Shown one piece after another: positions 52,888-61,958 of a stretch of 64,000 nucleotides of DNA; positions within the stretch are counted from its first letter, which is position 1; every line of letters starts with the position of its first letter. The notes beneath the pieces were generated by a model, which worked only from the letters and a program-made list of their open reading frames with translations, was not told the origin of the DNA and did not search any database. Position numbers and translations under genes: made by a program. The DNA comes from Flavobacterium gelatinilyticum (lineage in GTDB: Bacteria; Bacteroidota; Bacteroidia; Flavobacteriales; Flavobacteriaceae): NCBI RefSeq assembly GCF_027111295.1, contig NZ_CP114287.1:62001-126000 (forward strand), read 5' to 3'.

Positions 52888-55092
52888 ATGAGCAATACAA
52901 AAGGTACAAACGGAGCCATTAATCCTTTTTACGCTGTTGAGATTGGAAGCGTTATAAAAGGCGATACAGGGCGTTTCCTCACATCGATAATTAAGGGAGA
53001 TATTACCAGAATGGTTCCTGATAAAGAGGTAAAACAAACCATGACAGGAGGCAGTTCTTATGCTTATACAGACAGTTTAAACCAGGGATCTGTTGGGGTT
53101 TCGGGTTCATACGGGATTTCCGGACTGGCGAGTATTAATGCGGGATTATCTGTATATGCCGGAAATTCGGCGGCAGAACTGACAAAGAAAGTAGCTGTTA
53201 ATTTTAATGTGCAGATGCTCTCCGGTGTTGAGTATGTAAATTTTAACGATTTAAACGCGGCAGATTTAATTAATTCACTTCAGGCAAATCCAAAACAGAT
53301 GGCACTGGATGCGTTAGATAATTATAATGCCCTGATGAAAAAGTTAGGAACGAATAATCTGTTAACCATCATGCAGAAACCGGACGAACATCCGGAAATT
53401 ATGAAACTGGTTGACGAATGGGGAAAATCGGTTCAGGCTTTCTTTAGAGAACACGGCGACGGAATTGTGGTAGGTGTTGTATGGGGCGGTATGGGAACTG
53501 TTTCTTTGGAGATGATAAGTTCATCCGGAGAAAGCAGCTGGAAATACGGCAGCAAAGGTAATTTTACCTATTCGGGAATAGGGAAAGCGATAACGGTAGA
53601 AGCAGCTTATGACGGAAGTAATTCCAAAAGAGAATCAAAAGTAGATGTATCAACCAGTTCGTGGTCAAGCGGTAAATGTGTAGAAGAACAGGTTAAGGAA
53701 TGGAGTAAGGTTGTAGAAGGAAAGGCATTCGAGGCCATCAGTTCGATCAGTCTGCTCGAAAAAGCACCTCAGGTTAGTGCCGTGAAAGATCCTCCAAAAA
53801 TACCTGAATTTAAAACACCGGCAAAAGATCCTCAGGTTACCGATAAAATAAAAGAAATAACAAATCTGGATAGTCTGGAAGCATTTGCCAAAGCATCTGC
53901 TTATGAACAGGCCAAGAAAACAGAAAAAGATCTGACATTAGATGAATTCTTAAAACGTTCTGAGAAAAAGGCTGATCCAAAACCTGTTGATGATCTTAAA
54001 AAAGACGTTGCAGCCAATAACCTGGATGTATTGAAAGATCCTGTACAGCCAAAGTCCGAGTTTATTGCCAATCTTAAAACAACAGTGGATCCGGAAATGC
54101 AAAAAAACGAAAAACTTGAAGGCTTAAAAAAAGACGAAAGTTATACCGTTCTTGGTGTATGGATCAGTAACTGGCCGGATTTGTTCCCGTGGATGGCTAC
54201 CGGATACTTAAATGCCATCGACGATCTGAGTTCGACACAAGTACTGCTGAAAAAACAATCTATGATACAGGATTTTCTGACTCTTGGAAAAACGTATTAT
54301 ATGCTGGATGCCAGCGGTATTTCGAACACTGACTTTAAAATGTCTCCATTTAATCAGGTCGCAGCTTCTTTCAGCCAGCAGGCAGGATATATCAGAGATA
54401 ATTTTGATGATGCAGATGTTATTCAGGCAGCCTATGATCTTTTAAGTAATGATGCACAGAAAATTTATAAAAGATGGAACGATATTAAATTTTTGCGCAG
54501 CGCAGAGCTGGGATTGGGTGTGATGTATAAAGGCGAAAAATCGATAACGCATACTATTTCAAAAACGGAACATAGCGGCGGTTATACAAAGGTTTGGTAT
54601 AAGACAGAAGATTGTTCTTTTCTTCCTAAAAATTACAGCGCTTTCAGTACCTTTTTAAAAGTGCTTCCATTTATTACGCCAAACGGTGATGTTTATGGTT
54701 TTGGACCTTCTCAAATGCTTTTAAATCAGTTTAACAGCGAAGGGGCGATATTTTCGAAAAATCCGTTAATAGCAGCAAAACTGGAAGTAGATATTGAAAA
54801 ACGCATTCTGAAAAAAGGGGATATGATTCTGTATCCTGTTCAGTTTTCTGCAGCTAAAGATATTGCGTCGACATGGCAGGGACAAAGCATAAGCACCAAT
54901 ATTGCTTCTATTAAAAACATTAACGAACATCTTGACAATGCCATAAAAAAGATGAGGGACTTAAATGTTTACAGTTTTAGCAGCAGCAGCTGGAAACCAA
55001 ACTGGAAACCGGAAAGTTATTACAGCATTAACTCGATTAAAAAACAATATATTGGAATTGTAGAGGAACTGCACAATGTTTTTGGCGGTTAA
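52888..55092 (+). CDS. Large partner of aegerolysin, probable MACPF-like pore-forming protein
   Basis: 734 aa, about 80 kDa, no signal peptide. Residues ~1-290 show features of a MACPF-type fold: small-residue amphipathic strands (QGSVGVSGSYGISGLASINA), a helical cluster, and AFFREHGDGIVVGVVWGGMG (184-203), which recalls the core MACPF motif with its glycine pair after a HGD/FGTH-like turn. Residues ~300-410 are a Lys/Asp/Pro-rich linker; 410-734 form a C-terminal region with aromatic stretches (ISNWPDLFPWMATGYLNAID, SSSSWKPNWKPESYYSINS). The size matches the ~77-kDa partner AfIP-1B of bacterial aegerolysin toxins. Motif agreement is by eye; pore formation is inferred mainly from the aegerolysin gene next to it. 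Confidence 0.6.
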   Translation: MSNTKGTNGAINPFYAVEIGSVIKGDTGRFLTSIIKGDITRMVPDKEVKQTMTGGSSYAYTDSLNQGSVGVSGSYGISGLASINAGLSVYAGNSAAELTKKVAVNFNVQMLSGVEYVNFNDLNAADLINSLQANPKQMALDALDNYNALMKKLGTNNLLTIMQKPDEHPEIMKLVDEWGKSVQAFFREHGDGIVVGVVWGGMGTVSLEMISSSGESSWKYGSKGNFTYSGIGKAITVEAAYDGSNSKRESKVDVSTSSWSSGKCVEEQVKEWSKVVEGKAFEAISSISLLEKAPQVSAVKDPPKIPEFKTPAKDPQVTDKIKEITNLDSLEAFAKASAYEQAKKTEKDLTLDEFLKRSEKKADPKPVDDLKKDVAANNLDVLKDPVQPKSEFIANLKTTVDPEMQKNEKLEGLKKDESYTVLGVWISNWPDLFPWMATGYLNAIDDLSSTQVLLKKQSMIQDFLTLGKTYYMLDASGISNTDFKMSPFNQVAASFSQQAGYIRDNFDDADVIQAAYDLLSNDAQKIYKRWNDIKFLRSAELGLGVMYKGEKSITHTISKTEHSGGYTKVWYKTEDCSFLPKNYSAFSTFLKVLPFITPNGDVYGFGPSQMLLNQFNSEGAIFSKNPLIAAKLEVDIEKRILKKGDMILYPVQFSAAKDIASTWQGQSISTNIASIKNINEHLDNAIKKMRDLNVYSFSSSSWKPNWKPESYYSINSIKKQYIGIVEELHNVFGG

Positions 55093-55115
55093 CCCCAATT
55101 TCTTTATCTAAAATT

Positions 55116-55160
55116 ATCCCGTCAAAAACAGTATACCTGATTTTTTGGCGGGATTTTTTA
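55116..55160. terminator. Terminator between aegerolysin operon and convergent gene
   Basis: ATCCCGTCAAAAA (55116-55128) pairs with TTTTTTGGCGGGAT (55141-55154), one G-T pair in the stem, followed by TTTTT. It closes the aegerolysin operon 23 bp after the stop codon and may also serve the opposite gene, whose stop codon lies at its right border. Confidence 0.8.
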
Positions 55161-55691
55161 GTTTGTTTTCAGCATATCGTTTATTTTCAGCACGACTTCC
55201 GGTTCCTGCTGTTCGTATTTTTTATTAAGTATTAAATAAGAGTTTTGTGCGGTGGAATAGGAGTGTATGAAATCTTGTGCATTGAAGAAAAACTCGGCGA
55301 AATGTCTGTAAATAAAAAGACGTTTGGTTTCTGTAAGATCTGTTTTGTTTAATTCAGCAATAGTAGGACTTGCCGTAAAAACAAACGAAGCAAGCGGATT
55401 TCTTTTATAAATAGATAATCCGATATAAACACAGGTTGCTATGACTTTTTTTGCTTTAGCAGGACCAATATTGGCAAGTACATTAAATTTATCATCATTA
55501 TCCCGATGTTCTTCCAGGCAAAAGTGAAGGATATAAAGATTATGCTGATACTCCTCAAAAGTTACTAGATAGCGATTTTCATCGGCATTAAATTTGTAGA
55601 CATGCACGGCTTTAAAATAATGGTCGGGATCATTCGCTTTAAGTACTTCACAATATTCAAACGGATAGGTTTGTAATTCAGATAATGACAT
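55158..55691 (-). CDS. Conserved-looking hypothetical protein (177 aa)
   Basis: A 177-aa soluble protein that I cannot assign. It begins MSLSELQTYPFEYCEVLKAN and contains RYLVTFEEYQHNLYILHFCL, FNVLANIGPAKAKKVIATCV and NPLASFVFTASPTIAELN, an alternation of beta strands and helices. No signal peptide, no membrane segment, no catalytic motif. It reads towards the aegerolysin operon and shares the terminator with it; the next gene upstream on the same strand (protease) ends 181 bp away. Wording of this kind occurs in small stand-alone Flavobacterium proteins of unknown role. Confidence 0.65.
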   Translation of the reverse strand: MSLSELQTYPFEYCEVLKANDPDHYFKAVHVYKFNADENRYLVTFEEYQHNLYILHFCLEEHRDNDDKFNVLANIGPAKAKKVIATCVYIGLSIYKRNPLASFVFTASPTIAELNKTDLTETKRLFIYRHFAEFFFNAQDFIHSYSTAQNSYLILNKKYEQQEPEVVLKINDMLKTN

Positions 55692-55872
55692 AATGGGTAA
55701 ATTTCAATATTTAAAATTGCTTCGCCTGTTCGCTGCGGCTCGGGTTCTTTTATAAAATTACATTCCACCGGAGCTCAACCATAGCCCAAGTTTTCAATTT
55801 TGAGGACACAATATTTTCAGAAATAGTAACCTCAGGGTTGAAACCTTAGACTATTTTATTTCTCATGAATGT

Positions 55873-58584
55873 TCAAAGAACCGCAATCTTTCCGGTTTGT
55901 ACCCCGCCCGAATTGGTTATTATTTTATAAAGGTAAATTCCTGCAGAAGTAATCTTGAGATTAATGGTATTGTTTTTTGAAAGCAGTGGAGAAGTTACAA
56001 TATTTTGTCCGTTGATATCGTACAGATAAAAAACAGCACTTTCCTCTTTGTGAGTTTCAATATTTAATTCTTCATTTTGATGAATCAGTGTTGGATAGAC
56101 AAAAAATAATTCATCGCCAGAATAATTCGTATCAAGAATTGAAGAACTAACCACATTATCGTTTTCCAGGATTATATTTATTTTATAAGTATTTTTGCCT
56201 TTTACAGGAGTTTCATCCGAAAAAGAGAATGTTTTCGAATTGACATCTTGTATTGTTCCAATAACAGCTTCGGAGCCATTATTTAACTTTACCAGTTCGA
56301 TTCTTTTGATATTGTACAAACTAAAAAGACTGGTCGTAATTTTTACTTTATCGTCTAAAATTTCTGCAAAAGCCAGTTCGAAATAACAATTCGAGTTTTG
56401 AGCATATTCTAAAGTTGATTCACTTTTAATTCCCTCGTTACTGTCAAATACAGCTGCGACAGTATAAATTTTTCCATCTGTGTATGTATAAACTGAATTT
56501 GTTATCTGTTCCTTAAACTCAAAACTATTTCCTGTGAGCTGATAAATATTAAAAGTTTCAACACCTGCAGGTTTATCCCAGTTAATTTCTGTTGCACCGC
56601 TGCAGACCAGACTGTTTCTGATGTTTAAATCGTACGAAATCGTAAAACTGTCAGAGATGTAATCAATACCTTGAATATTCATTTTTAATTTTGCTTTTGC
56701 GAATTTTTGTTCCGATGGCATATAAGTAAATTGTTCGCTTTTCAGCTGTATATTATCTGAAAGAATTTCCCAGGTTGTGCCATTGTTAAAGCTTATAGAT
56801 AATTGTGCCGAAGCATCTGAGAAAGAAGACTGCCATTTAAAAGGCGAAATGGTTTTACCATCATAAGGGAAATTATCATGACTGACAGGATAATTCCATT
56901 CAAACTGATTTTCCAGTTCATATTCGTAGGCAATACTGTAATCCTGCGGCATATTAAAAATGTATGTGCCGGCTGTTTTTATAGTGTACAATCCTGATGA
57001 TGGATTTTCAATAGTTACCTGTTCAATTGTATTTATCTTATCTTTTCCTCGTACCGCCGGCTGTTCAGGAATGTCAGGATTTAGGATCCACGGTAAAAAA
57101 GTATTGTTTTCAGGCGAAAGCACTTCCAGATCTAAATCATTTATCAGACAGATATTGCTGTTGATGGGAGCAGGAAGATCGTTCCAGACCAGGGTGATTT
57201 TTAAGTTTTTGGCATTTGGCGGAACTGTAATCTGATGTAAATTAGTCTGACCAGATGCTGCAGTTCCAGATGTAATTCGGTTTTCACTGATGGTTTTCAG
57301 GCATTTATCAGCATTAACATTTCCATAACCATAGATAAAATCCGGTCCGGATGTTCCTAAATCTTTGGCGCTGTTAACTAAAATCGCTTTTGTCAGCGCA
57401 TTTGTCAAAGCAGTATGATTTATAATTTCATAATGCTGTTTCATGAGTGCGATAATTCCCGAAGTTAGTGCCGTAGAATTTGATGTTCCCTGCGAACTAA
57501 ATGCTACCAGTTCCGGTTTTATACGACCGTCATAAGCCGGACCTCTTGATGAGAACGGCATAATTATTTCATTTTGGTCAATACAGCCCAATACAATACT
57601 ATTTTTAGACTGTTTAAAATTGCCTGTAATAGATTTATAGCCTTCAAGTCCGTTGTTGCCGGAAGAAAAACAATGCGTCAAGTTTGGATTTAAAGATAAT
57701 TGAGTATCATATGCATTGGCAAGCGAGCCGTAAAAGTTTTCGATGACGGTGCCGTAAGAATGATTCTGAGTCGATACGCCTTGTAAATCTGCTGTTTCAT
57801 CAGGATAAATATTCATAAAATCAGAAGACTGTATTTTAGCATCTGGCGCGGCTCCTTTTCCTAATACCGAACTATTTCCCAGCCCGGAAACTATAGTAGC
57901 CATATCTGTTGCATGACTTGATACGATCGATGATTGTGTCTGTGAAGGAATGTGTTTGTTTAACAGATCTACATCCTTTACATTAAAAAAATCATCTTTT
58001 ACAGATACAATCTGATTTTCGCCTTTTACAGAAGGAAAATTAATATGCGCTTTAGTAACAGAATTGATACTGAAATTTTGATCGATTATTTTAGAATCCC
58101 CTTTAGGCTGCAGTGATTCCTGCGAAACAGCCGATATACTGTTTAAACCGATAACCTCATTGATGATTTTCGCTGAACTGCTTTTTATGACTACAAAGTG
58201 ATGGTCGAGTACTTTAAGAGCAGGAATGTTTAACAATTTTAAATCGGCGAGGAGTGTTTTAATTGTATCAGCTGCCAGAATGTACTGTCTGTTTTCTTTA
58301 TGACTGGAAAAATCTGCCGGCAGTTTCCATAAATTGTTTACAGGAAGTATTGGGTTTAGGCGTTTATTGTTTTTTGAGCTGTTATTTTCGACAATGCAAA
58401 AGGAATTGTCAAGTTTCTTTATAATCTTCAATTGGTTTTGATGCGCATTTTCTAAAGAAGTGAAATAGTATTTTTCAAATTTCCTTTCGTTATCATTTTT
58501 TATGTATTTCTTCCATCGATCCGAATTTTGAGCCAGACTAACGGTTGTTATCATCAAAAATAGAAAAGTAATTTGTTTCTTCAT
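55873..58584 (-). CDS. Subtilisin-like (S8) protease with T9SS sorting domain
   Basis: 903 aa. Signal peptide MKKQITFLFLMITTVSLAQ. A propeptide-like region precedes the S8 domain with D197 (SVKDDFF), H224 in VSSHATDMATIVSGLG, oxyanion N310 in SSGNNGLEGY and S368 in SSQGTSNSTALTSG; the usual GTSMAAP reads GTSNSTA. A P-domain-like beta region (KITLVWNDLPAP) and fibronectin-like parts follow. The last ~80 residues (FFVYPTLIHQNEELNIET, then AGIYLYKIITNSGGVQTGKI) are a type A T9SS sorting domain, so the protease is secreted or surface-bound. It is divergent from the HEIGH metalloprotease across a 512-bp region. Confidence 0.92.
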   Translation of the reverse strand: MKKQITFLFLMITTVSLAQNSDRWKKYIKNDNERKFEKYYFTSLENAHQNQLKIIKKLDNSFCIVENNSSKNNKRLNPILPVNNLWKLPADFSSHKENRQYILAADTIKTLLADLKLLNIPALKVLDHHFVVIKSSSAKIINEVIGLNSISAVSQESLQPKGDSKIIDQNFSINSVTKAHINFPSVKGENQIVSVKDDFFNVKDVDLLNKHIPSQTQSSIVSSHATDMATIVSGLGNSSVLGKGAAPDAKIQSSDFMNIYPDETADLQGVSTQNHSYGTVIENFYGSLANAYDTQLSLNPNLTHCFSSGNNGLEGYKSITGNFKQSKNSIVLGCIDQNEIIMPFSSRGPAYDGRIKPELVAFSSQGTSNSTALTSGIIALMKQHYEIINHTALTNALTKAILVNSAKDLGTSGPDFIYGYGNVNADKCLKTISENRITSGTAASGQTNLHQITVPPNAKNLKITLVWNDLPAPINSNICLINDLDLEVLSPENNTFLPWILNPDIPEQPAVRGKDKINTIEQVTIENPSSGLYTIKTAGTYIFNMPQDYSIAYEYELENQFEWNYPVSHDNFPYDGKTISPFKWQSSFSDASAQLSISFNNGTTWEILSDNIQLKSEQFTYMPSEQKFAKAKLKMNIQGIDYISDSFTISYDLNIRNSLVCSGATEINWDKPAGVETFNIYQLTGNSFEFKEQITNSVYTYTDGKIYTVAAVFDSNEGIKSESTLEYAQNSNCYFELAFAEILDDKVKITTSLFSLYNIKRIELVKLNNGSEAVIGTIQDVNSKTFSFSDETPVKGKNTYKINIILENDNVVSSSILDTNYSGDELFFVYPTLIHQNEELNIETHKEESAVFYLYDINGQNIVTSPLLSKNNTINLKITSAGIYLYKIITNSGGVQTGKIAVL

Positions 58585-59096
58585 TTATCCGGGGATTAGG
58601 GCAGTTGAAAACATCTATATAAAAGGATATTGTTTTTTCTTTTTGAAAGTTGGTAAATACTTTCTTTTCTGAAATAGTATGACGCATACAAATCAAAGTT
58701 ATTAAATTGTTTGTAATAATTTTAGTATTTTTTTAGCAGCTGACTCAAATCTTCCGGCGAAGTCCTGCTAATTTGTAATTCACTTTCTGTTATTAACATA
58801 AATAAGTTAAATCTTGTATTTTTTGTAAAATATTAAGTTGTTAAGAATGTTTTGTTAATAATTTTTTATTTATTAAGTTAATATGTAGTGAATTATTGAT
58901 TTTACTGGGCTTAACGAGGATAAATAGCTCAGTTTTGTTTAAAAATGAACGTAAATTAATACATAAAATATGTTAAATATTTAGTTTATAAGTATTTTAA
59001 GATTAATTTTTTCTAAATTTAAATCAGAAATATTACTAATATTTTGTAAAGACCCCTTTTTAGCAAACTTACTTTTTAACAACAAAAAAAATTATT
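58585..59096. other. Divergent promoter region between two secreted proteases
   Basis: 512 bp of very AT-rich DNA without an ORF. It must hold promoters for the S8 protease (minus) and the HEIGH metalloprotease (plus). TATTTTGTAAAGA around 59039 has a -7-like look, but no certain pair can be named. No repeats or hairpins stand out. Confidence 0.4.
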
Positions 59097-59933
59097 ATGG
59101 AAAACATTAAATCATTTTTAGCGCTTTCGTGTATAGCGCTTACATTACTTTCCTGTAACAAAGAAGATGAAGCAGTTCAAACCAATGCTGATACAGCATC
59201 TCTTAAAGTGACGCAGGATGTGTTAAATAAAATAAGTTCACTTTCACTAAATAACAAGGATGTTCAGGTAATTAAGAACACAAAGTTAGATGGTACTACA
59301 GAGGATGCATTTCTTATTGAAGGATGTATCGTTATGACAGAAGACCAATTAAAAAAAGCGGATCTTCATGGAGGTATCACAACAGAACAATACCGGACGA
59401 CCAATTTAGTATCGGCACCAAGAACGATTCGCGTTGTTGGATTAACAGGAACCGGTACATCAGCCCTGAGTACCAATATGCGCAACGGGCTTCAGGCGGC
59501 AATTAACAGATACAATAATCTGGGATTGTCTATCAATTTTACACTGACATTTAGTTCCAGTACTTCCGGTGCCAATATCGTGGTAAGAAGACAAACCGGA
59601 TCTGCCGGCGGTGTAGCTGGTTTTCCTTCGGGAGGAAATCCTTATAATTCAGTTACCTTATATTCTGGATTAGATTCGTATTCAACTAATGTAAATGCAC
59701 ACGTGGCTGCGCATGAAATTGGGCACTGTATTGGTTTACGTCATACAGACTGGTTCAGCCGTCAAAGCTGCGGGCAGAATTCAAATGAAGGAACTGCCGG
59801 TGTAGGAGCGGTACATATTCCTGGAACACCTACAGGATATGATGCTACTTCGTATATGCGCGCATGTTTCAGTTCAAGCGAAACCGGAGCATTCAATGCT
59901 AACGATATTACTGCCCTGAATTATTTATATTAA
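59097..59933 (+). CDS. HEIGH-motif (M57-type) zinc metalloprotease lipoprotein
   Basis: 278 aa. Lipoprotein signal MENIKSFLALSCIALTLLSC (C20). The zinc motif AAHEIGHCIGLRH places H206, E207, H210 and H216 as in the dual-action HEIGH metallopeptidases (M57). The preceding part has RTIRVVGLTGTGTSALS and LQAAINRYNNLGLSINFTL, matching the usual substrate-cleft start. The ending SYMRACFSSSETGAFNANDI supplies the methionine-turn region typical of metzincin-like folds. It should act at the cell surface or in the periplasm on proteins. A strong terminator follows 30 bp after the stop. Confidence 0.9.
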   Translation: MENIKSFLALSCIALTLLSCNKEDEAVQTNADTASLKVTQDVLNKISSLSLNNKDVQVIKNTKLDGTTEDAFLIEGCIVMTEDQLKKADLHGGITTEQYRTTNLVSAPRTIRVVGLTGTGTSALSTNMRNGLQAAINRYNNLGLSINFTLTFSSSTSGANIVVRRQTGSAGGVAGFPSGGNPYNSVTLYSGLDSYSTNVNAHVAAHEIGHCIGLRHTDWFSRQSCGQNSNEGTAGVGAVHIPGTPTGYDATSYMRACFSSSETGAFNANDITALNYLY

Positions 59934-59963
59934 TAGTTGAATAGGATCTCTTTACAAAATATA

Positions 59964-60005
59964 AAAGAGGCTGCTTCATTATATGGAGCAGCCTCTCTTT
60001 TATTT
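59964..60005 (+). terminator. Rho-independent terminator after the HEIGH protease gene
   Basis: AGAGGCTGCT (59966-59975) pairs perfectly with AGCAGCCTCT (59987-59996), loop of 11 bases, followed by CTTTTATTT. It lies 30 bp after the stop codon. Confidence 0.9.
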
Positions 60006-60101
60006 CATACCTTTTTAAACAGTTTCTGTTAATTTATTATACCATCTAAAAAACGTTTAGGTTCAATGGAAAGTTTTTCTTTAGTTATATCCAAAAAAAA
60101 T

Positions 60102-60136
60102 AAACCACTCTTTACTTTGCAGTTTAGAGTGGTTTA
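60102..60136 (-). terminator. Terminator after the beta-helix protein gene
   Basis: AAACCACTCT and AGAGTGGTTT are complementary (60102-60136 with loop), flanked by A-runs on the left, which read as T-runs on the minus strand. It is 22 bp beyond the stop of the minus-strand gene ending at 60158. Confidence 0.85.
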
Positions 60137-60157
60137 AAAATGATTTTTTTATTGTTA

Positions 60158-61447
60158 TTATTTACCGCTTGAAGCTGTAATTTTTCCTATTTGAAGTCTG
60201 TAATCCGGTCTTCTAGGGTTGTTTATATCAACAAAAGTTTCTTTGTTATCAGTATGTGAATACACATTAAAGAAAACGCTGTTTCCGTACCAGTTTTCTA
60301 AATCAGCATTGTCTGTATTGTTTGCTGAAAAGATGTTTCCGTTACATTGGTTAAAAAACATTTCTTCAAATTTGATTTTTTTCAGATTAGCCGCATTGAT
60401 TTCTGTCTGGCTGTCTAATAAAACAGCAGGATTGAAACCAGAAACTACACTTCTTTTTAATTCTAAAGAAGCATTTTCTGCTACATAGACCGCCTCTTTT
60501 ACCAAACCTGCCTGAATATCAGCTTTGATATTTTCACTGTCATTCAGCATTGTTATGTTTGTAGCAGCAACCCATGTAGATTTTTTAGTAAAATCAGTTT
60601 CGTTTTTCTTTTCGTATGCTTTTACCTCAATACATCTTGAACCGTCTTTGTTACTTGATAAGTAAGAAGATCTTACAGCAAGTGAGTTATATAGACGACA
60701 CTGTGTGCCTTGTGTAAATTTAAAGTCATCGTTTATCGATTTGTAAGAAACTAACTGAGCAGCATTGACATCACCGCCATAAAAAGCAAACGAATCGCCT
60801 CCAGAGTAGCTTACCATGATGTTTTCTAAAACAGTTTTGTTTCCAACTCCTGCAATAGTAACTGCGTTAAAGGTATCTGATCCTTTTACTTTTTTACCAG
60901 CAAATTCAATTCTTACGAATTTTAAAACTCCTGAATTGGCAGCCACATTGTCTCCGCCATATAAAGTAAGAGCAGGATCAAGATCTAAGTTATAAGAACC
61001 CGCATTACCAAATTTGTTTATTGGAGCATCACCAAGAATTACTAGACCTCCCCAGTCACCTGCTTTTTTCATGCTGCGGTTAGAAGTAAAAACAATAGGG
61101 TCTGTTTCCTGGCCCTGCGCCATGATCTGAGCTCCTTTTGTAATTACAAGAGTTCCTTTTGACTCAGCATCTCCAATAATAACCGTACCGGGTTCAATTG
61201 TTAAAACTGCATTATTAGTCACATATACATTTCCCTGAAGGATGTATACATTTCTTTTTAGCAATTTTGTATTTTCGGTAATGTTTCCGGCTAAAATTTG
61301 ATTTGCTTCTTTGGAATCAGCCTTATGAGGTTTAAATTCCGTCCAGTTGTCCAGCCAGTTGCTGTAGCCGATAATTCCTTTTTCTTGTTGTGCATTTACG
61401 CCGGCAGCTGTCAGCAGTAAACAAATCATTAAAGTAATTTTTTTCAT
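60158..61447 (-). CDS. Exported protein with right-handed beta-helix features
   Basis: 429 aa. Signal peptide MKKITLMICLLLTAAGVNAQ. The rest consists of short strand repeats with a ladder pattern: VYILQGNVYVTNNAVLTIEP, GTVIIGDAESKGTLVITKGA, ADPIVFTSNRS-like segment, DWGGLVILGDAPINKFG and LKFVRIEFAGKKVKGSD, typical of the right-handed parallel beta-helix proteins abundant in Bacteroidetes. No catalytic motif and no T9SS sorting domain are visible. It could be a surface or periplasmic structural protein. It has its own terminator and no operon partners; the 500 bp upstream are free of genes. Confidence 0.75.
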   Translation of the reverse strand: MKKITLMICLLLTAAGVNAQQEKGIIGYSNWLDNWTEFKPHKADSKEANQILAGNITENTKLLKRNVYILQGNVYVTNNAVLTIEPGTVIIGDAESKGTLVITKGAQIMAQGQETDPIVFTSNRSMKKAGDWGGLVILGDAPINKFGNAGSYNLDLDPALTLYGGDNVAANSGVLKFVRIEFAGKKVKGSDTFNAVTIAGVGNKTVLENIMVSYSGGDSFAFYGGDVNAAQLVSYKSINDDFKFTQGTQCRLYNSLAVRSSYLSSNKDGSRCIEVKAYEKKNETDFTKKSTWVAATNITMLNDSENIKADIQAGLVKEAVYVAENASLELKRSVVSGFNPAVLLDSQTEINAANLKKIKFEEMFFNQCNGNIFSANNTDNADLENWYGNSVFFNVYSHTDNKETFVDINNPRRPDYRLQIGKITASSGK

Positions 61448-61958
61448 AGTCTTGGGGGCTATTAGGTATTATACATATAAACACGTGAGGAACGAAGCGA
61501 TAGTCAAAACAGCTGTTTTTGATCTTCGATGCCGCAACTGGGGAACATTTTACTTCAGGATTAATTAAAATAAAATACCAGTGGCAATTTCCTGCAGTGC
61601 CTTTTTACAAATCTAAGCAAATTGTTTGGAGTTTTAAGGGCTTTTACTGAGTTTTAACATTTAAAATAATTACGAATTTAACATTTTTATTTGTAAGTTG
61701 TTGATAATTAGTTTAAATCGGTTTTTTCTTTACAATAAAATATTTTTCAGGAAACTTAAAAGATACATTAATACCTTGTTTTTATGGCTCTGACGGTGAA
61801 AAATTGCAGATAAAAATGTGCGATATGTGTCATTCCAGCTTTGATTAAAGTGTTTTCATGTAAAATAAAGATTCGGAAACGTAACTTTTGATGATAAAGC
61901 AGTGAATTAGAAAGCGCAATTTTAAATCTATTTACGCAGCTTATATAAAAGGTCTTTG
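61448..61958. other. Intergenic region between two minus-strand genes
   Basis: 511 bp, no gene found. It contains the promoter region of the beta-helix gene (to the right of 61447 on the minus strand). No clear promoter, repeat or hairpin was recognised. Confidence 0.4.

Noticed and set aside
52426..55092. Aegerolysin pair as cargo of the eCIS at 1-6631
   Set aside because: They are 46 kb apart with unrelated genes between; no shared signal was seen.
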